DNA of 64,000 nucleotides from assembly GCF_030409795.1 (NCBI RefSeq), contig NZ_JAUFQN010000019.1, forward strand, positions 2,542,001 to 2,606,000, in the 5' to 3' direction. The notes beneath the pieces were generated by a model. The model ran no database searches. It was not told the DNA's origin and saw only the letters and a program-made list of their open reading frames with translations. This document shows positions 19,161 to 27,465 of the stretch, piece after piece. Source of the DNA: Flavobacterium paronense. Lineage in GTDB: Bacteria > Bacteroidota > Bacteroidia > Flavobacteriales > Flavobacteriaceae. Numbering within the stretch: position 1 is the stretch's first letter; every line of letters starts with the position of its first letter. A program made the position numbers and the translations under genes.

Positions 19161-20783
19161 TTAATATCCTGTGTTTTGAGTTAAATTAGGATTGGCTGCT
19201 AAAGACTGTGCAGGAAGTGGGAAAAGTTTAAGGTTATTAGAAATTGCTATTCCGTTTGCTCCATTTCCTTTCCAAGCCCAGTTATATGTTCCTCCAGTAT
19301 ATTTACCAAATCTAATTAGATCTTGTCTTCTGTGTCCTTCCCAATGTAATTCTCTCGATCTTTCATCAATGATAAAATCTAAAGTAACATCTGAAGCAGT
19401 AACATTTGCAAAATTTCCATCATTAGCTCTTTCTCTTAACGAATTGATATAGGTTAATGATTGTGAATTTGCATTCGCAGTATTACTACCATTAGTTGCT
19501 CCATCTCTTCTCATTTGCGCTTCAGCGTACATTAAATAAACATCACCAAGTCTGAACAATGGGAAATCTGTGTTAACAAATGTTGAGTTTTGTCCAGGTA
19601 TACCACCTGAACTGATGTTTGAAAACTTAGCTAAAATATACCCTTGGTCTTTATTAGCAATGTCACTTATTTCTAAAGTTCTATCACCACCACCTGATAA
19701 TGTTTTTCTAGCATCAAAATCATAGGCTGAACCATCAAATTTTTGAACAAATTGCTTTCTTAATCGTAAAGCACCACCCCAACCACCTGAACCAACTCCA
19801 AGAGATGCTCCATTTGCTTCTAGTGACCCAACTTCTCCATTAATCATTACGGTAGTTGCTCCATAACTTTGAGTTACTTGGCCATCTGATTGAAGTGAGA
19901 AAATCATTTCTTCAGATGTGTTGTTATCTGCTTTAAAATTATCAAGATAGTTAGGTCTCAAAGCGTATCCACCAGCAATTATTTGAGAACATTGGTCCAT
20001 ACAATCTGCATATCTGTTAGTACCGATATAAACTTCTGCATTCAGATACATTTTTGCTAATACCATTCTGGCAAATGCTTGGTCTAACCTACCATTTTCA
20101 TTAGTTCTGGCTGGTTTTAAATTAGGCAAAACAGCATTTAATTCACTTTCGATAAAAGCAAATAATTGTGGTCTGTCATATTGTGGCCCAGCAGTATTTA
20201 AAGGAGCTGCCTCTGTAATAAAAGGTGCCTTTCCATACAAATCCATAAGATTATAATAAGCAAAAGCTCTTAAAGTTCTAGCCTCATTACGGAAGTCTTC
20301 AATATCAGCTAACAATGTGGCATCAGTAACGCCTCTACCACTTAATTTTTCTGGGGTAGTTTGACGCAAAAATTCATTAGCAAAAGCTACTTCACCCATG
20401 GTTCTACTAAACATCCCCAAAATGATAGGATTACTTGCATTCCAAATATTACGTTGCAACTCTTTTGTTCCCGGGTCATTTTCATAACTCCAGATAACCT
20501 CGTCAGTTGTCAAGTTTTGCAGATACCATAAACATCTACTAAATTGACTTGTACCGGCATCAATTCCTTCTAAGAAAGAAGAACCGGCATCACCGTAACC
20601 CGTTAATGATAAATTACCATATACTCCGGCTAAACCTTGTCTGTAAGCATCAGGTTGAGCAAAAAAGGCTTCAGATAAAAATACATCATCATCTTTAGGC
20701 ACTACATCTAGGTCTCCTGTACACGAATTAAGCACGAGGAACAGACCTACTAAATAAAATGCATTAATTTTTAATTTTTTCAT
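19161..20783 (-). CDS. SusD/RagB-family starch-binding lipoprotein
   Basis: SusD proteins cap the SusC channel and bind the polysaccharide. The 540-residue product starts MKKLKINAF with lipobox LNSC (C21). It shows SusD-family features: an N-terminal helical TPR-like scaffold (EARTLRAFAYYNLMDLYGKAPF) and the C-terminal RagB/SusD segment with FPLFRLGDVYLMYAEAQMR and DERSRELHWEGHRRQDLIRFG. An upstream in-frame ATG (20864) lies inside susC and is rejected. The gene starts 10 bases after the susC stop, so the pair is translated from one message. Confidence 0.95.
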   Translation of the reverse strand: MKKLKINAFYLVGLFLVLNSCTGDLDVVPKDDDVFLSEAFFAQPDAYRQGLAGVYGNLSLTGYGDAGSSFLEGIDAGTSQFSRCLWYLQNLTTDEVIWSYENDPGTKELQRNIWNASNPIILGMFSRTMGEVAFANEFLRQTTPEKLSGRGVTDATLLADIEDFRNEARTLRAFAYYNLMDLYGKAPFITEAAPLNTAGPQYDRPQLFAFIESELNAVLPNLKPARTNENGRLDQAFARMVLAKMYLNAEVYIGTNRYADCMDQCSQIIAGGYALRPNYLDNFKADNNTSEEMIFSLQSDGQVTQSYGATTVMINGEVGSLEANGASLGVGSGGWGGALRLRKQFVQKFDGSAYDFDARKTLSGGGDRTLEISDIANKDQGYILAKFSNISSGGIPGQNSTFVNTDFPLFRLGDVYLMYAEAQMRRDGATNGSNTANANSQSLTYINSLRERANDGNFANVTASDVTLDFIIDERSRELHWEGHRRQDLIRFGKYTGGTYNWAWKGNGANGIAISNNLKLFPLPAQSLAANPNLTQNTGY

Positions 20784-20793
20784 AGTTTTTTTT

Positions 20794-23724
20794 TTAGAAT
20801 TTAACATTAGCACCAAATTGTATAGTGCGTTGTCTTGGGTAAATGGTATTATCTCTACCATCATTATTTATCTCTGGGTCTAAACCTGAATATTCAGTGA
20901 TAGTGAAAACATTTTGAATACCGGTATACAATCTTAAAGAAGCTTTACCTTCTAACCATTTAGGAAAAGTATACCCTAAAGTAATGTTATCCATTTTTAA
21001 GTAAGAACCATTTTCAATGTATATGTCTGATAATACAACATCAGCTGTTGTATTAAAATTAGTGTCTAAAACAGAAGTAGGAACATTTTCTAAAACATTA
21101 TTTAATAATGAATTATACTGAGCTCTTCCTGCGTTTACAGCATTATAAATATGGCTACCCAAGCTTGCTCTCATGTTAAATGAGAAGTCAAGATTTTTAT
21201 AATTCATAGTTGATGCAAAGCCAAAACTTACTTTTGGATCTGGATTTTTATACAAATATCTATCATCACCATTGATAATACCATCGCCATTTAAATCAGC
21301 ATAGGCACCTTCAATTGGTGTCCCGGCAGTATCATATAACTGTTTGTACACATAAAAAGAATTTGGAGCAAATCCTTCTTTATGAATTTGAGCCGTTCCA
21401 CCTGTTCCTGCACCAGTATCTCCTAATAAGATATCCGCACCAAAGGCCAACTTATCAATTCTTCTTTTGAAAGCAGTTGCATTTAAATTAATATTCCAGT
21501 TAAAATTCTCTGTTTTTACTGCTTCCCAGTTAGCGGCTGCTTCTAGACCTTTAGTAGAAAAACTTCCGATATTTTGGTATCCTCTATTAGAGAAATTACC
21601 TCCGTCCGGCACTGCAACTTTAGCAATTAAATCATCAGATATTTTGTAAAAAGCATCAAAAGATAAATTAAGTCTGTCAAATAAACCAACATCTAAACCG
21701 GCATTGTAAGTAGTCGTTTGTTCCCATTTCAAATTTGGATTGTAAGGTTTAGAAACACCTATTGGGAACGATACGGTTCCAAAGGTATATTGACTCGTTC
21801 CACTACCTGTTGCATACTGCTGGATATAGTAGTTTCTTGCTTCTACATCGTCAATTTCTTGTTGACCTGTTATACCATAACCTAAACGTAGTTTAAAATC
21901 GGTAACTGATTTTGAATTTTTAAACATCGCTTCTTTTAATTTCCATGCAAAAGCTGCCGATGGGAAATTACCCCAACGATTGTCTACCGGAAATCTTGAA
22001 GAACCATCTCTTCTATAAGTTAAGGTTAACAAATAAGTGTCGTCATAAGAAAATTTAGCTCTTCCTATATAACCTATCAAGACGTTATCAGTATCAGTAG
22101 TTGTTTCAGGAAAGTTTGATGCCAAGGTTGGATTTAAAATATTCCCTGTTGCAAAAGATTCACTTTGACGAATTTGATAGGAATAACCTACCTGAGCCTC
22201 TAAATTTAATTTTCCAAAAGTTTTGTTGTACACTAAATAGGAATCAAATAATTTATTTCTTCTGGTACTGTCTTCATACTCATTTTTTCCATAAGGAATA
22301 TTGTTATTACTTGGTGCAGAAGCAGCATCAGTACCCATTTTTTTTGTTCTCTCTCCATTAGCCTCATCAAATCCTAAACTAACAACAGCTCTAAGTGCCG
22401 GAAAAAAATGAAATTTATAATCCACTTCAAAATTTCCAAAAAATCTATTATTAATCCCTCTGTCTTGTGTTTGGTTTAATTGAGCTACAGGATTTCTGGT
22501 TCCTATTTTTAATGAACCATCCGGATTGTAATACTCGGTATATCCACCATAAGGGGAAGTTGCATCGTAAACTGGTAGCGTTGGGTTAAATCTTAACGCT
22601 GAACCTTCAACTCCATCTGCAAATCTATTTCTCTCATTAGAATAAGTAGCATTCAATCTTATTTTAAGATGGTCATCAAAGAAATTAGGATTTAATGTAG
22701 TAGAAATAGTATTTCTTGTAAAAGAGTTGGTTAATCTTAACCCTTCCTGATATGTATTCCCTATAGATAAACGTGCCGGAATCGCATTGAATAAATTCCC
22801 TTTGATAGATAGGTTGTTATCAACGAAATCAGTTCTTCTGTATATTTCTTCTTGCCAGTCAGTATTAGCTGTTCCTAATTGGTCAACATTACTTGGTCTA
22901 ACAGTAGTTATCAAATCTCTATATTCAGCCGCACTAAACACGTCAATTTTATCAATTAATTTACCTGAACCATACTGAAAATTATAATCTACAGATAATT
23001 TTTTACCCCCTTTTTTGGTAGTAATTATGATAACACCATTAGAGGCTCTTGATCCATAAATTGCGGAAGCAGAAGCATCTTTTAAAACGGTAAAACTTTC
23101 GATGTCATTTGGATTTAAAGACGCTAAAAAAGAGGTTGAACCAGTTCCGGTTTTAGAATCAATTGGTAAACCATCAATCACAATTAATGGGTCATTTGAT
23201 GCAAATAAAGAGGAACCTCCTCTAATTCTGATTTGAGTTCCAGAACCAGGTGCTCCACCACCAGCATTAATTGTTAAACCTGCCACTCTACCGTTAAGTA
23301 AATTTTCTGCAGTAACATTTGTTCCTTTGTTAAATTCTTTTGAAGAGAGTGTGCTCACAGATCCTGTAACATCTTTCTTCTTAACTGTACCATACCCTAC
23401 TTGAACAACAACTTCTTGCAATTGATTTGCACTTTCATCTAGGCTAATTGATACAGATTTCTGTCCGGTAAATTTCAAAGTTTCATTGCCATAACCAATA
23501 AATGAAAAGACTACTACGTCTCCCTCTTTTAGTCCGGCTAACTTAAATTTTCCATCAAAATCTGTTGAAGTACCATTGCTGGCACCTTGAACGGTTACAT
23601 TTACTCCTGGTAGGGGTTGATTTGATTTTTTATCAACTACAATACCACTTAAACTGGTCTGAGCAAAAATGCTAAGAGGCAGTAAAAGAAATAAAAATAA
23701 CAACTTTTTGTAAATTGTTTTCAT
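20794..23724 (-). CDS. SusC/RagA-family TonB-linked outer-membrane transporter
   Basis: Imports maltooligosaccharides across the outer membrane using TonB energy. The 976-residue protein has a signal peptide (IFAQ-TS, residue 22) and a carboxypeptidase-D-like regulatory domain (GIVVDKKSNQPLPGVNVTV). The TonB box/plug region follows, with the SusC motif LQEVVVQVGYGTVKKKDVTG and NDIESFTVLKDASASAIYGSRA. A 22-strand barrel ends in IQFGANVKF with a terminal F. It heads the susCDEF run. About 225 bases separate it from the divergent LacI gene, and that gap holds a CG-centred operator-like palindrome. Confidence 0.96.
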   Translation of the reverse strand: MKTIYKKLLFLFLLLPLSIFAQTSLSGIVVDKKSNQPLPGVNVTVQGASNGTSTDFDGKFKLAGLKEGDVVVFSFIGYGNETLKFTGQKSVSISLDESANQLQEVVVQVGYGTVKKKDVTGSVSTLSSKEFNKGTNVTAENLLNGRVAGLTINAGGGAPGSGTQIRIRGGSSLFASNDPLIVIDGLPIDSKTGTGSTSFLASLNPNDIESFTVLKDASASAIYGSRASNGVIIITTKKGGKKLSVDYNFQYGSGKLIDKIDVFSAAEYRDLITTVRPSNVDQLGTANTDWQEEIYRRTDFVDNNLSIKGNLFNAIPARLSIGNTYQEGLRLTNSFTRNTISTTLNPNFFDDHLKIRLNATYSNERNRFADGVEGSALRFNPTLPVYDATSPYGGYTEYYNPDGSLKIGTRNPVAQLNQTQDRGINNRFFGNFEVDYKFHFFPALRAVVSLGFDEANGERTKKMGTDAASAPSNNNIPYGKNEYEDSTRRNKLFDSYLVYNKTFGKLNLEAQVGYSYQIRQSESFATGNILNPTLASNFPETTTDTDNVLIGYIGRAKFSYDDTYLLTLTYRRDGSSRFPVDNRWGNFPSAAFAWKLKEAMFKNSKSVTDFKLRLGYGITGQQEIDDVEARNYYIQQYATGSGTSQYTFGTVSFPIGVSKPYNPNLKWEQTTTYNAGLDVGLFDRLNLSFDAFYKISDDLIAKVAVPDGGNFSNRGYQNIGSFSTKGLEAAANWEAVKTENFNWNINLNATAFKRRIDKLAFGADILLGDTGAGTGGTAQIHKEGFAPNSFYVYKQLYDTAGTPIEGAYADLNGDGIINGDDRYLYKNPDPKVSFGFASTMNYKNLDFSFNMRASLGSHIYNAVNAGRAQYNSLLNNVLENVPTSVLDTNFNTTADVVLSDIYIENGSYLKMDNITLGYTFPKWLEGKASLRLYTGIQNVFTITEYSGLDPEINNDGRDNTIYPRQRTIQFGANVKF

Positions 23725-23755
23725 ACATTTTGTTTAGGTTAAAAAATAATTTTGT

Positions 23756-23775
23756 GCTTATACTTTGACTTCGAA
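23756..23775. promoter_or_regulatory. Motif shared by the susC and MFS leader regions, copy 1
   Basis: The 20-mer GCTTATACTTTGACTTCGAA lies 49 bases upstream of the susC start. A copy differing by a single deleted base lies upstream of the MFS gene (25344-25362). Candidate control site; its role is unknown. Confidence 0.45.
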
Positions 23776-23831
23776 TGTTAAATTTATGCAAAATTTTACA
23801 CTTTAATAATAAACCGTTTTAAAATGTGTTC

Positions 23832-23845
23832 CGAAAACGTTTGCG
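23832..23845. promoter_or_regulatory. LacI-type operator candidate between susC and the regulator
   Basis: CGAAAACGTTTGCG is a near-perfect palindrome with a central CG, the usual form of LacI/GalR-family operators. It sits between the divergent susC and LacI-family genes. A half-conserved copy occurs before the MFS transporter gene. Confidence 0.6.
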
Positions 23846-23949
23846 TGTTGAAAACTTTTTGGTTTTTATAAATAATTAACACTAAAATTTACGGAATAAA
23901 AAATATCCTCTACCTTTATTCAGAAATTACTATTTATCAAATTCTTATC

Positions 23950-24969
23950 ATGAAAAGAAAAGTAACGCTTAAACAAATTGCTAAAGAACTGGATGTCTCT
24001 ATATCTACAGTCTCAAAATCTTTGAAAAACAGTCTGGAAATAAGCGAAGACACGAGACAAAAAGTACAAGCTTTTGCTAAATTATACAATTACAAACCAA
24101 ACAATATTGCTCTGAGTTTAAAGAATAGAAAAACAAAGACAATTTGTATTATTATTCCTGAAATTATTCACCATTTTTTTGCAACGGTAATTAGCGGTGT
24201 TGAAAATGTTGCTAATGAATATGGGTATAACGTATTGGTTTGTTTGTCCGATGAATCATTTGATAAAGAAGTTATTAATATGGAAACATTGGCAAACGGT
24301 AGCATCGATGGTTTTATTATGTCACTTTCAAAAGAAACACAACAGAAAAAGGATTTTCACCATATAGTAGAAGTTATAAATCAAGGAATGCCTGTAGTCA
24401 TGTTTGATAGAGTTACCAATGATATTCTATGCGACAAGGTAATTATTGACGATGGTTTAGCTGCCTTTAATGCTACACAATTTCTTATCAATAAAGGATT
24501 TAAAAAAATAGCACTAATAACAACTATCGACTATGTCAGCGTAGGGAAATTAAGAACCGATGGCTATATCAAAGCCTTAAAAAACAATGATATAAAAATT
24601 GATGAAAACCTAATCCTTAAAATTGAAGATACCGACAACTTTGAATCGGCTATCGAAAATTTATTACTTAATAATGAGATTGAAGCCATTTTTGCTGTTA
24701 ATGAAATATTTGCCGTGACCGCCATTAAATTAGCCAGAAAGAATAATATTGCTGTCCCTGAAGAACTCTCAATTATTGGTTTCACAGACGGAATTATTTC
24801 TAAATATTCAACTCCAAGTATATCAACCGTTAGTCAAAACGGAATCAAAATGGGCGGAAAAGCAGCCAAGATGCTTATTGAAAGACTAGAATTAGAAGAC
24901 GAAGAAGACGAACAATACAGCACCGAAGTCATCGAAACCGAATTAGTGGAACGAGAATCGACTAAATAA
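23950..24969 (+). CDS. LacI-family transcriptional regulator of the starch/maltose locus
   Basis: A 339-residue DNA-binding protein. The N-terminal LacI helix-turn-helix (LKQIAKELDVSISTVSKSLKN, about residues 7-27) is followed by the hinge helix region YNYKPNNIALSLKNRKT. A periplasmic-binding-like sugar-sensing domain fills the rest (IIPEIIHHFFATVISGVE, FDRVTND, ELSIIGFTDG). The C-terminus is acidic. It is divergent from susC and upstream of the maltose catabolic genes, so it most likely senses a maltodextrin and controls both arms. A TACCTTTA at 23911-23918 could be its -7 box. Repressor versus activator cannot be decided from sequence. Confidence 0.92.
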   Translation: MKRKVTLKQIAKELDVSISTVSKSLKNSLEISEDTRQKVQAFAKLYNYKPNNIALSLKNRKTKTICIIIPEIIHHFFATVISGVENVANEYGYNVLVCLSDESFDKEVINMETLANGSIDGFIMSLSKETQQKKDFHHIVEVINQGMPVVMFDRVTNDILCDKVIIDDGLAAFNATQFLINKGFKKIALITTIDYVSVGKLRTDGYIKALKNNDIKIDENLILKIEDTDNFESAIENLLLNNEIEAIFAVNEIFAVTAIKLARKNNIAVPEELSIIGFTDGIISKYSTPSISTVSQNGIKMGGKAAKMLIERLELEDEEDEQYSTEVIETELVERESTK

Positions 24970-24990
24970 TCTAAATTTTTACCGCATATT

Positions 24991-25028
24991 AAAAAAGAGC
25001 CTTTGAAGTAATTCAACAGGCTCTTTTT
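24991..25028 (+). terminator. Terminator of the LacI-family gene
   Basis: AAAAAAGAGCCT and AGGCTCTTTTTT form a long stem, with a further TTGAA/TTCAA pairing in its upper part. It lies 21 bases after the stop codon and ends in a T run. Confidence 0.88.
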
Positions 25029-25043
25029 TGATATTTATTCATA

Positions 25044-25125
25044 GTGTGTGCGATGTGTGTGCGATGTGTGTCCGATGTGTGTGCAATGTTTTTGCCTTTT
25101 TTATCGGACACACACCGCACACATT
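25044..25125. repeat. 11-bp tandem repeat array with inverted partner
   Basis: Four consecutive units of GTGTGTGCGAT run from 25044 to 25087, with one or two changes in the last two. After 15 bases, ATCGGACACACA (25103-25114) is the exact reverse complement of the end of unit 3 (25065-25076). CCGCACACATT (25115-25125) mirrors the others. The block can fold into a large hairpin. Confidence 0.8.
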
Positions 25126-25253
25126 ACGCTAAAACACCGCACACATTTGGAAGTAAACCCAGATGGGTTAAAACACTTCCCGCAGATAAATACGTCCGGA
25201 ATCCTAACAAAATGGGTGAAATCACCAGTAACCGATTATTTAACTTATTAACA

Positions 25254-25267
25254 AAATAACGTTTGCG
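25254..25267. promoter_or_regulatory. Second LacI-type operator candidate, before the MFS gene
   Basis: AAATAACGTTTGCG keeps the right half and centre of the palindrome found upstream of susC (shared core AACGTTTGCG). It lies about 155 bases before the transporter start. Confidence 0.45.
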
Positions 25268-25343
25268 TAAATAACTTTGCTAAATTTTTTACTCAAAATT
25301 AACTCAACTTAAATTCTTTATTATCTTTACGACAATTATCAAA

Positions 25344-25362
25344 GCTTATACTTTACTTCGAA
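25344..25362. promoter_or_regulatory. Motif shared by the susC and MFS leader regions, copy 2
   Basis: GCTTATACTTTACTTCGAA matches the motif near susC (23756-23775) except for one missing G. It lies 59 bases before the MFS start codon, just downstream of the possible -7 box. Confidence 0.45.
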
Positions 25363-25377
25363 AATAAAATAAGTTTT

Positions 25378-25396
25378 GATAAGCATATCGCTTATC
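25378..25396. promoter_or_regulatory. Inverted repeat just upstream of the MFS gene
   Basis: GATAAGC-ATATC-GCTTATC is a perfect 7-bp inverted repeat with a 5-base spacer, 25 bases before the start codon. It could be an operator or a short mRNA hairpin near the translation start. Confidence 0.4.
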
Positions 25397-25421
25397 GTTT
25401 ATTAATCAATTAATTACGATA

Positions 25422-26786
25422 ATGGAAAAGCGTAAATTAGGTTTCTGGGAAATATGGAATATGAGTTTCGGTTTCTTAGGAATACAGATGGGTTTTGCCC
25501 TTCAAAATGCTAATGCTAGCAGAATTCTTCAAACTTTTGGTGCTGATGTACATGAATTATCCTGGTTTTGGATAATCGCTCCGCTAATGGGATTAATCGT
25601 TCAGCCCATAATAGGTCATTACAGTGACAATACCTGGGGAAGATTCGGCAGAAGAAAACCTTTCTTTTTAACCGGTGCTTTATTGGCGTCTGTAGGTTTA
25701 ATTTTGATGCCACAAGCTGACATTTTTATCGCATTTATGCCCGCTCTTTGGGTTGGCGCCGGAATGTTGATGGTAATGGACGCTTCTTTCAACATTGCCA
25801 TGGAGCCTTTCAGAGCATTAGTAGGAGACAATTTACGTTCAGATCAAAGAACATTAGGTTTTAGTATTCAAACGGCACTTATCGGTTTCGGAGCTGTTAT
25901 AGGTTCTTGGTTACCCTATGTTTTAACTAATTGGTTTGGAGTTTCTAATAGTGCTGAAGCCGGAAAAATTCCTCATCATTTAGTAGTTTCTTTTATTATA
26001 GGCGCTGTCGTTTTAGTAGCTTCAATAATGGTAACTCTGTTTTCTACCAAAGAATATTCTCCAGAAGAATTAGCTAAATTCGAAGATGAGCAGGCACATT
26101 TAAAAGCAATTGCTGATGACGGCGAAGTAAAAGAATCAAGCTTGATGGATATTTTTGAAGATTTCAGAAAAATGCCAACAACCATGAGACAATTAAGCTG
26201 GGTGCAATTCTTTTCCTGGTTTGCACTTTTCGGAATGTGGGTTTTTACAACTCCAGCTATCGCACAACACATTTACGGATTATCTGTAGAAGACCATACC
26301 AGCCCTGCATTTCAGGAAGCTGGAGATTGGGTTGGTGTAATTTTTGGGGTTTATAACTTAGTTTCAGCCATAGTAGCACTCTTCCTTTTACCAATTTTAG
26401 CTAAAAAATTCGGAAGAAAAACAACGCATTCCATCTCATTGATTGCAGGTGGTTTAGGGTTACTTTCTATGTATTTTATGCCAAACAAAGAAATGCTGAT
26501 TATTTCCATGATTGGAGTTGGTGTCGCATGGGCTAGTATTTTATCTATGCCTTATGCAATACTCGCCGGTTCAATTTCTCCTAAGAAAATGGGAGTTTAT
26601 ATGGGGATTTTCAATTTCTTTATCGTAATACCACAAATCATCAACGCATTAATAGGTGGTCCGTTAGTGAAATATTTATACAACGACCATGCTATTTATG
26701 CCATCATTACTAGTGGCGTAAGTTTTCTTATAGCCGCAATTTTAGTAGTAAAAGTGCAAGATGTTGACGACGTAATACAAAAATAA
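25422..26786 (+). CDS. MFS sugar transporter (SLC45/GPH-like), probable maltose importer
   Basis: A 454-residue inner-membrane protein with about 12 hydrophobic segments. The N-terminus GFWEIWNMSFGFLGIQMGFALQNANASRI and the loop motif SDNTWGRFGRRKPFF are typical of sucrose/maltose-type MFS symporters. A second-half loop, AKKFGRKTTH, is the matching motif A. Its stop is followed directly by the beta-phosphoglucomutase ATG, then by GH65. This makes it the likely inner-membrane carrier for maltose or short maltodextrins produced in the periplasm. Substrate is inferred from context. Confidence 0.88.
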   Translation: MEKRKLGFWEIWNMSFGFLGIQMGFALQNANASRILQTFGADVHELSWFWIIAPLMGLIVQPIIGHYSDNTWGRFGRRKPFFLTGALLASVGLILMPQADIFIAFMPALWVGAGMLMVMDASFNIAMEPFRALVGDNLRSDQRTLGFSIQTALIGFGAVIGSWLPYVLTNWFGVSNSAEAGKIPHHLVVSFIIGAVVLVASIMVTLFSTKEYSPEELAKFEDEQAHLKAIADDGEVKESSLMDIFEDFRKMPTTMRQLSWVQFFSWFALFGMWVFTTPAIAQHIYGLSVEDHTSPAFQEAGDWVGVIFGVYNLVSAIVALFLLPILAKKFGRKTTHSISLIAGGLGLLSMYFMPNKEMLIISMIGVGVAWASILSMPYAILAGSISPKKMGVYMGIFNFFIVIPQIINALIGGPLVKYLYNDHAIYAIITSGVSFLIAAILVVKVQDVDDVIQK

Positions 26787-27446
26787 ATGACAAAAAAAGC
26801 ATTCATCTTCGATCTTGATGGCGTTATTGTTGACACAGCAAAATACCATTTTTTAGCGTGGCAAAAAATAGCAAGCGATTTAGGAATCGAATTTACACCG
26901 GAACACAACGAAGAATTGAAAGGTGTTAGCCGTGTTCGTTCTTTGGAAATCATTCTGAAACTTGGAAATATTGAAGCTTCAGAAGAGAATAAAAACAAAT
27001 GGTTAAAACAAAAAAATGAAGATTACCTCTCTTATATTGAGCATATGGATGAATCCGAAATTCTTCCCGGCGTTCTCAATATTTTGGAATTTATTAAAGA
27101 AAAAAAACAATTGATTGCCCTAGGTTCGGCTAGCAAAAATGCCCGACCAATTTTAGAAAAAGTAAAAATTTTACATCTGTTTGATGCCATTGTTGATGGA
27201 AATGATGTCACCAATGCCAAACCAGATCCAGAAGTTTTTGTAAGAGCTGCCAAATTATTGAATGCAACTAACGAAAATTCTATGGTTTTTGAAGATTCTG
27301 TTGCCGGAATTCAAGCCGCTAACATTGCCAATATGACTAGTATTGGTATTGGCGATGAGCGAATTTTACACGAAGCTAAATACAATTTTAAAGATTTTAC
27401 TTTTATGGATACTTCTTTTATAGAAGCCTTTATAAATCAAAATTGA
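26787..27446 (+). CDS. pgmB: Beta-phosphoglucomutase
   Basis: Converts beta-glucose 1-phosphate, released by the neighbouring GH65 phosphorylase, to glucose 6-phosphate. The 219-residue HAD-superfamily protein has the nucleophile motif FDLDGVIVDTA (D9, D11) and the cap-loop segment LKGVSRVRSLEIIL seen in beta-PGMs. Motif II is LGSASKNA, the Lys motif is NAKPDPEVFV, and the metal-binding motif is VFEDSVAGIQAA. The start abuts the MFS stop codon with no gap, so expression is coupled. Confidence 0.95.
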   Translation: MTKKAFIFDLDGVIVDTAKYHFLAWQKIASDLGIEFTPEHNEELKGVSRVRSLEIILKLGNIEASEENKNKWLKQKNEDYLSYIEHMDESEILPGVLNILEFIKEKKQLIALGSASKNARPILEKVKILHLFDAIVDGNDVTNAKPDPEVFVRAAKLLNATNENSMVFEDSVAGIQAANIANMTSIGIGDERILHEAKYNFKDFTFMDTSFIEAFINQN

Positions 27447-27465
27447 ATGATAAAAGGAAATTAAA

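Larger units (their letters stand above)
25029..25421. other. 393-base intergenic region upstream of the MFS gene
   Basis: No gene is supported here. In order it holds an 11-bp tandem repeat with an inverted partner (25044-25125), a featureless 125-base stretch, a half LacI-like operator (25254-25267), a possible -7 box TATCTTTA (25322-25329), the motif shared with susC (25344-25362) and an inverted repeat (25378-25396). A long regulated leader for the sugar transporter operon fits this content. Confidence 0.6.

Noticed and set aside
25044..25125. CRISPR-like array
   Set aside because: The units are contiguous 11-mers without spacers, with an inverted partner and no cas genes.
25044..25259. 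Cysteine-rich open frames (reading CVRCVSDVCAM-like) over the 11-bp repeats
   Set aside because: The residues are only the translation of GTGTGTGCGAT repeats; there is no conserved motif or start context, and two frames look equally good.
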